Of a stretch of DNA of 8,621 nucleotides, positions 6,019-8,621 are shown piece by piece. Source of the stretch: Clostridia bacterium (lineage in GTDB: Bacteria; Bacillota_A; Clostridia; Christensenellales; Borkfalkiaceae). Position 1 is the first letter of the stretch. The number at the start of each line of letters is the position of its first letter. The translations under genes and the position numbers were made by a program. Where the stretch lies: positions 1 to 8,621 of the forward strand of contig JAFQBR010000288.1 in NCBI GenBank assembly GCA_017399665.1, written 5' to 3'. The notes beneath the pieces are model-generated. The model was not told the DNA's origin, searched no databases, and saw only the letters and a program-made list of their open reading frames with translations.

Positions 6019-6339
6019 ATGAAAAAAGTATATAATAAATTAGTTCGCGATAAAATACCCGAAATTATAGAAAAGTCGGGCAATAAGTGCGTTATCGCCA
6101 CTTTAAGTGATGAAGAATACGCAAAAATGCTTGACGAAAAACTTTTGGAAGAAGTGGCTGAATACAACGCAGATAAAAACGCGGAAGAGCTTGCCGATAT
6201 TTTAGAAGTGATTTACGCCATTGCTAAAAATAAGGGTATATTAGAAGAAGATTTAAAGGAAATCCGCGCGCAAAAACAGCATAAGCGCGGTGGCTTTGAT
6301 AAAAAAATATTACTTAAAGAAGTAGAGGAGCAAGACTGA
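6019..6339 (+). CDS. MazG/HisE-like nucleoside triphosphate pyrophosphohydrolase
   Basis: A 106-residue all-alpha soluble protein. It opens with YNKLVRDKIPEII (5-17), the signature of a small phosphoribosyl-ATP pyrophosphohydrolase-like family within the all-alpha NTP pyrophosphatase group. The metal-binding pattern follows: Glu44-Glu45-x-x-Glu48 and, after about eight residues, Glu56-Glu57-x-x-Asp60. Such enzymes hydrolyse (d)NTPs to the monophosphate and pyrophosphate and often clear non-canonical nucleotides. No other his genes are present, so a histidine-pathway role is unlikely. A KRGGF tail motif (89-93) is also typical of the family. The stop codon overlaps the start of the Nudix gene by one base (TGATG), which supports coupled translation and a shared nucleotide-cleaning role. 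Confidence 0.88.
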   Translation: MKKVYNKLVRDKIPEIIEKSGNKCVIATLSDEEYAKMLDEKLLEEVAEYNADKNAEELADILEVIYAIAKNKGILEEDLKEIRAQKQHKRGGFDKKILLKEVEEQD

Positions 6340-6737
6340 TGCAAAAGGAAGTGCAGGTTGTTGCAGCCCTTATAAAGCAAGGGGATAAAATTTTAATTTG
6401 TCAGCGCCCTAAAAATAAGGGTTGCGCCCTTTTGTGGGAGTTTGTTGGCGGTAAGGTAGAACAGGGGGAAAGTAAAGAGCAGGCGCTTGTTCGCGAGTGC
6501 AAAGAAGAGCTTGAAATTGATATTGAGGTTGGCAAAGAGTTTTTCTTTGTTAGCCATACTTACCCAGACGTAACCGTCCACTTAACTCTGTTTTTGGCAA
6601 GAATTTTAAGGGGCGTTCCGCAAAAAATTGAGCATAACGACGTAAAATGGATAACCGTCAAACAAATTGACAGCTTTGAATTTTGCCCGGCAGACAAGGT
6701 TATTATAGAAAAAATCAAAGAAGTTTACGGCGCGTAA
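6339..6737 (+). CDS. MutT-like Nudix hydrolase (probable 8-oxo-dGTP diphosphatase)
   Basis: A 132-residue soluble enzyme. The Nudix box is clear: Gly38-x5-Glu44-x7-Arg52-Glu53-x-x-Glu56-Glu57, with Ile60 closing it. The usual Gly two residues after Glu57 is Glu59 here, a tolerated position. Around the box, VAALI (8-12), ILICQRP (18-24) and LLWEFVGGK (31-39) match MutT, which hydrolyses 8-oxo-dGTP to the monophosphate and prevents A:T to C:G mutations. The end of the protein, KWITVKQID...FCPAD (about 104-118), also fits MutT-type proteins. A ribosome site AGAGGAG at 6324-6330 lies eight bases before ATG 6339. The exact substrate is inferred; other Nudix enzymes can act on different nucleotides or on sugar nucleotides. 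Confidence 0.9.
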   Translation: MQKEVQVVAALIKQGDKILICQRPKNKGCALLWEFVGGKVEQGESKEQALVRECKEELEIDIEVGKEFFFVSHTYPDVTVHLTLFLARILRGVPQKIEHNDVKWITVKQIDSFEFCPADKVIIEKIKEVYGA

Positions 6738-6777
6738 AAAACAAGGTAAAAAAACACAACGTAAAGAAAGGTATTAA

Positions 6778-8621
6778 ATGATTGAGCTTCGCCCATATCA
6801 ACAAGATTGCGTTAACGCAATAAATAATATGCAAAGGGGAACAGGGCTTGTTTCTATGGCTACCGGGCTTGGTAAGACGGTAGTGTTTTCGCATATTAAA
6901 AGAAAGGGCAGAGTTTTAATTATTTCGCACAGAGAAGAGCTTGTGCGCCAGCCCATAAAATATTACGATTGCCCCTGTGGAATAGAGCAAGGGAACGAGC
7001 ATTCTAACGGGGAAGAGGTAATTTCTGCCTCCGTTCAGTCCCTTATAAGAAGGCTGGATAAATTCCCTGCTGATTATTTTGATTTAATAATTACAGATGA
7101 AGCGCACCACGCGGCTGCGCCAAGCTATAAAAAGATATATAACCATTTTACCCCAAGGCTTCACGTAGGCTTTACCGCAACGCCCAACCGTGGCGACAAG
7201 GTGCGCCTTGACGACGTGTTTGAAAAAATTATTTTCGAGCGCGATTTAAAGTGGGGCATAAAGCAGGGTTATCTTACGGATATAGACTGCATAAGGGTAA
7301 AAGTTTCCTACGATTTGCGCTCTGTTAAAAGAGCCATGGGTGACTTTGCGGTAGGCGACCTTGATAAGGCGGTTAACACAGAGCGTTCCAACCAAGAAAT
7401 TGCCGAAATATATAAAAGATACGCAAAAGGTCAAACGCTTATTTTTGCAACCTCGGTAGAGCATGCAAATAATATAGCAAGCTGTATTGACGGGGCGGTG
7501 GTGGTAAGCCAAAAAACGCCAAACCGCAAACAGATAATAGAAGACTTTACTGCAAGAAAAATCCCTTGCATAGTAAACTGCATGATATTCACCGAAGGTA
7601 CGGACATGCCTTTGATTGAAACAATAATTATTGCGCGTCCCACCCAAAACCCATCGCTTTATACTCAAATGGTGGGCAGGGGGCTTCGCCAATATGCAGG
7701 CAAAACGCATTTAACGTTAATTGACTGCGTTGGTATTACGGGCAAGCTTGATATTTGCACCGCGCCAACCCTTATGGGGCTTGATATGGGCGAGATACCC
7801 GAGTATAGGCAAAAGCAAGTGCAAGGCATGCTTACCGATATGCCCGAAATTGTTGAAAAAGCGCGCGACTGCGTAGAAAGCTGGATTTTAAACGTGGAAG
7901 CAGTTAACCTTTTTGCCAAAGAGCAAGGTGTGTTTACGCGCAGAATAAATTGGGTAAAAAAGAGCAATGGCGACCTTGTTTATCAGCTTGCTTGCGGAGA
8001 CAGAATAGGCGTAAAAGCAATTAACGAGCTTGGCAAAACCAAGGTTATGCGCTATTATTTTGACGAGAAAAAGGGTGACTTTGTTTACAGCGAGTCAAAC
8101 GAAAGCGATTTGCAGTCCGCAATAGATTACGCCCACGCCATTTTTGAAAGGGTTTATCAGGACGAGAAAAAGCTTTGGGATATTGGCGAATATTCCACTT
8201 GGAAATATCAACCTGCAAGCGAGGCGCAGTTAAAATATATTAAGTCTAAACTTTCAGCCGAAGAGTGGGAAAGACTTAACAGCAAAGAGTTTATTTCTAA
8301 AGGTGATGCAGGTCAAATAATTAGCGCGGTTAAAATTAGAAATTTAACCAAGGATGATTTGCTTTATATGCGCAAAAAATCCAATGAAGAAAAAAAGGCG
8401 CGTGAAGAAGAAAAAGCCCTTTACGCCTCTTTAAAAATAAGAAAGGTGCTAGACGAAAAAAAGAAAAGCTATAAGTATTATGCCATAAAGCACCCAACCG
8501 ATTTAATAATAACCAACAGTTGGGAAAAGGCGCAGGATTTAATTTTAAAGCTTAACCAAACAGGCACGCCTTGCAAATACAAAAGCTTTGCATCCGTTGC
8601 CCAAGCCACAGAATATTTAAG
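6778..8621 (+). CDS. RadD/YejH-like superfamily II helicase with C-terminal hybrid-binding-like domain, partial
   Basis: The frame is open from ATG 6778 to the window edge (614 codons visible, 3' end missing); GAAAGGT stands six bases upstream. The helicase core has LRPYQQD (4-10), Walker A ATGLGKT (28-34), DEAH (107-110), FTATP (132-136), LIFATSVEHA (221-230), EGTDMP (273-278) and QMVGRGLR (297-304). The spacing and the VEHA, RPTQNPSLY and GKT...LIDCVG phrases most resemble RadD/YejH, a DNA repair ATPase. Beyond it, 478-518 (PASEAQLKYIK, then SKGDAGQIIS) is like the small DUF3072-type module found in DNA-processing proteins. A charged helix of Lys/Glu follows (533-563), and 566-614 (YKYYAIK, SWEKAQ, KYKSFASVAQATEYL) resembles the RNase H1 N-terminal hybrid-binding domain. 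The core assignment is firm; the C-terminal domain is a pattern match by eye. It is the last visible gene of the operon, 40 bases after the Nudix gene. Confidence 0.88.
   Translation, partial: MIELRPYQQDCVNAINNMQRGTGLVSMATGLGKTVVFSHIKRKGRVLIISHREELVRQPIKYYDCPCGIEQGNEHSNGEEVISASVQSLIRRLDKFPADYFDLIITDEAHHAAAPSYKKIYNHFTPRLHVGFTATPNRGDKVRLDDVFEKIIFERDLKWGIKQGYLTDIDCIRVKVSYDLRSVKRAMGDFAVGDLDKAVNTERSNQEIAEIYKRYAKGQTLIFATSVEHANNIASCIDGAVVVSQKTPNRKQIIEDFTARKIPCIVNCMIFTEGTDMPLIETIIIARPTQNPSLYTQMVGRGLRQYAGKTHLTLIDCVGITGKLDICTAPTLMGLDMGEIPEYRQKQVQGMLTDMPEIVEKARDCVESWILNVEAVNLFAKEQGVFTRRINWVKKSNGDLVYQLACGDRIGVKAINELGKTKVMRYYFDEKKGDFVYSESNESDLQSAIDYAHAIFERVYQDEKKLWDIGEYSTWKYQPASEAQLKYIKSKLSAEEWERLNSKEFISKGDAGQIISAVKIRNLTKDDLLYMRKKSNEEKKAREEEKALYASLKIRKVLDEKKKSYKYYAIKHPTDLIITNSWEKAQDLILKLNQTGTPCKYKSFASVAQATEYL

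Noticed and set aside
6738..6777. Possible separate promoter for the helicase gene
   Set aside because: The 40-bp A-rich gap has no paired -35 and -10 elements and no terminator precedes it, so read-through from the upstream genes is simpler.
7246..7710. A 154-codon open frame on the minus strand
   Set aside because: It lies wholly opposite conserved helicase motifs, has no ribosome site or recognisable protein family, and its composition is that of an antisense shadow.

Overview
This 8.6 kb window is AT-rich bacterial chromosome with every convincing gene on the + strand. A YpeB-type spore germination protein, low-GC codon use, strong AGGAGG-like ribosome sites and U-tailed terminators point to an endospore-forming Firmicute, most likely a Clostridia lineage. 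The exact order cannot be read from the sequence alone. No tRNA, rRNA, CRISPR array, transposase or phage structural gene is visible.

Left part (1-2273): the 3' end of ypeB is followed by an 80-bp repeat with an inverted-repeat core and a strong terminator. Next is a monocistronic gene for a SecB-like export chaperone with a near-consensus promoter and its own terminator. Then comes an isolated dTDP-glucose 4,6-dehydratase gene (rfbB/rmlB), again with its own promoter and terminator.

Middle (2366-4659): a large secreted lipoprotein, with a Ser-rich tether and about five OB-fold-like units interrupted by an Ig-like (Big2-type) domain, has its own extended -10 promoter. After its stop codon lies a second copy of the repeat seen after ypeB, again placed between stop codon and terminator. 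The two copies are about 79% identical and probably belong to a dispersed 3'-UTR element.

Right part (4828-8621): a tight operon runs from a promoter at 4828-4856. It holds an SLC13/ArsB/NhaD-type membrane permease, a short MazG/HisE-like nucleotide pyrophosphohydrolase, a MutT-like Nudix hydrolase overlapping it by one base, and a RadD/YejH-like superfamily II helicase that runs off the window. The two hydrolases suggest nucleotide-pool cleaning and the helicase suggests DNA repair. Beyond its helicase core, the visible part of the helicase ends in a segment that looks like the RNase H1 hybrid-binding domain (viroplasmin-type). That would be an unusual fusion suited to RNA:DNA hybrids. It and the paired 3'-UTR repeat are the two most interesting signals here.
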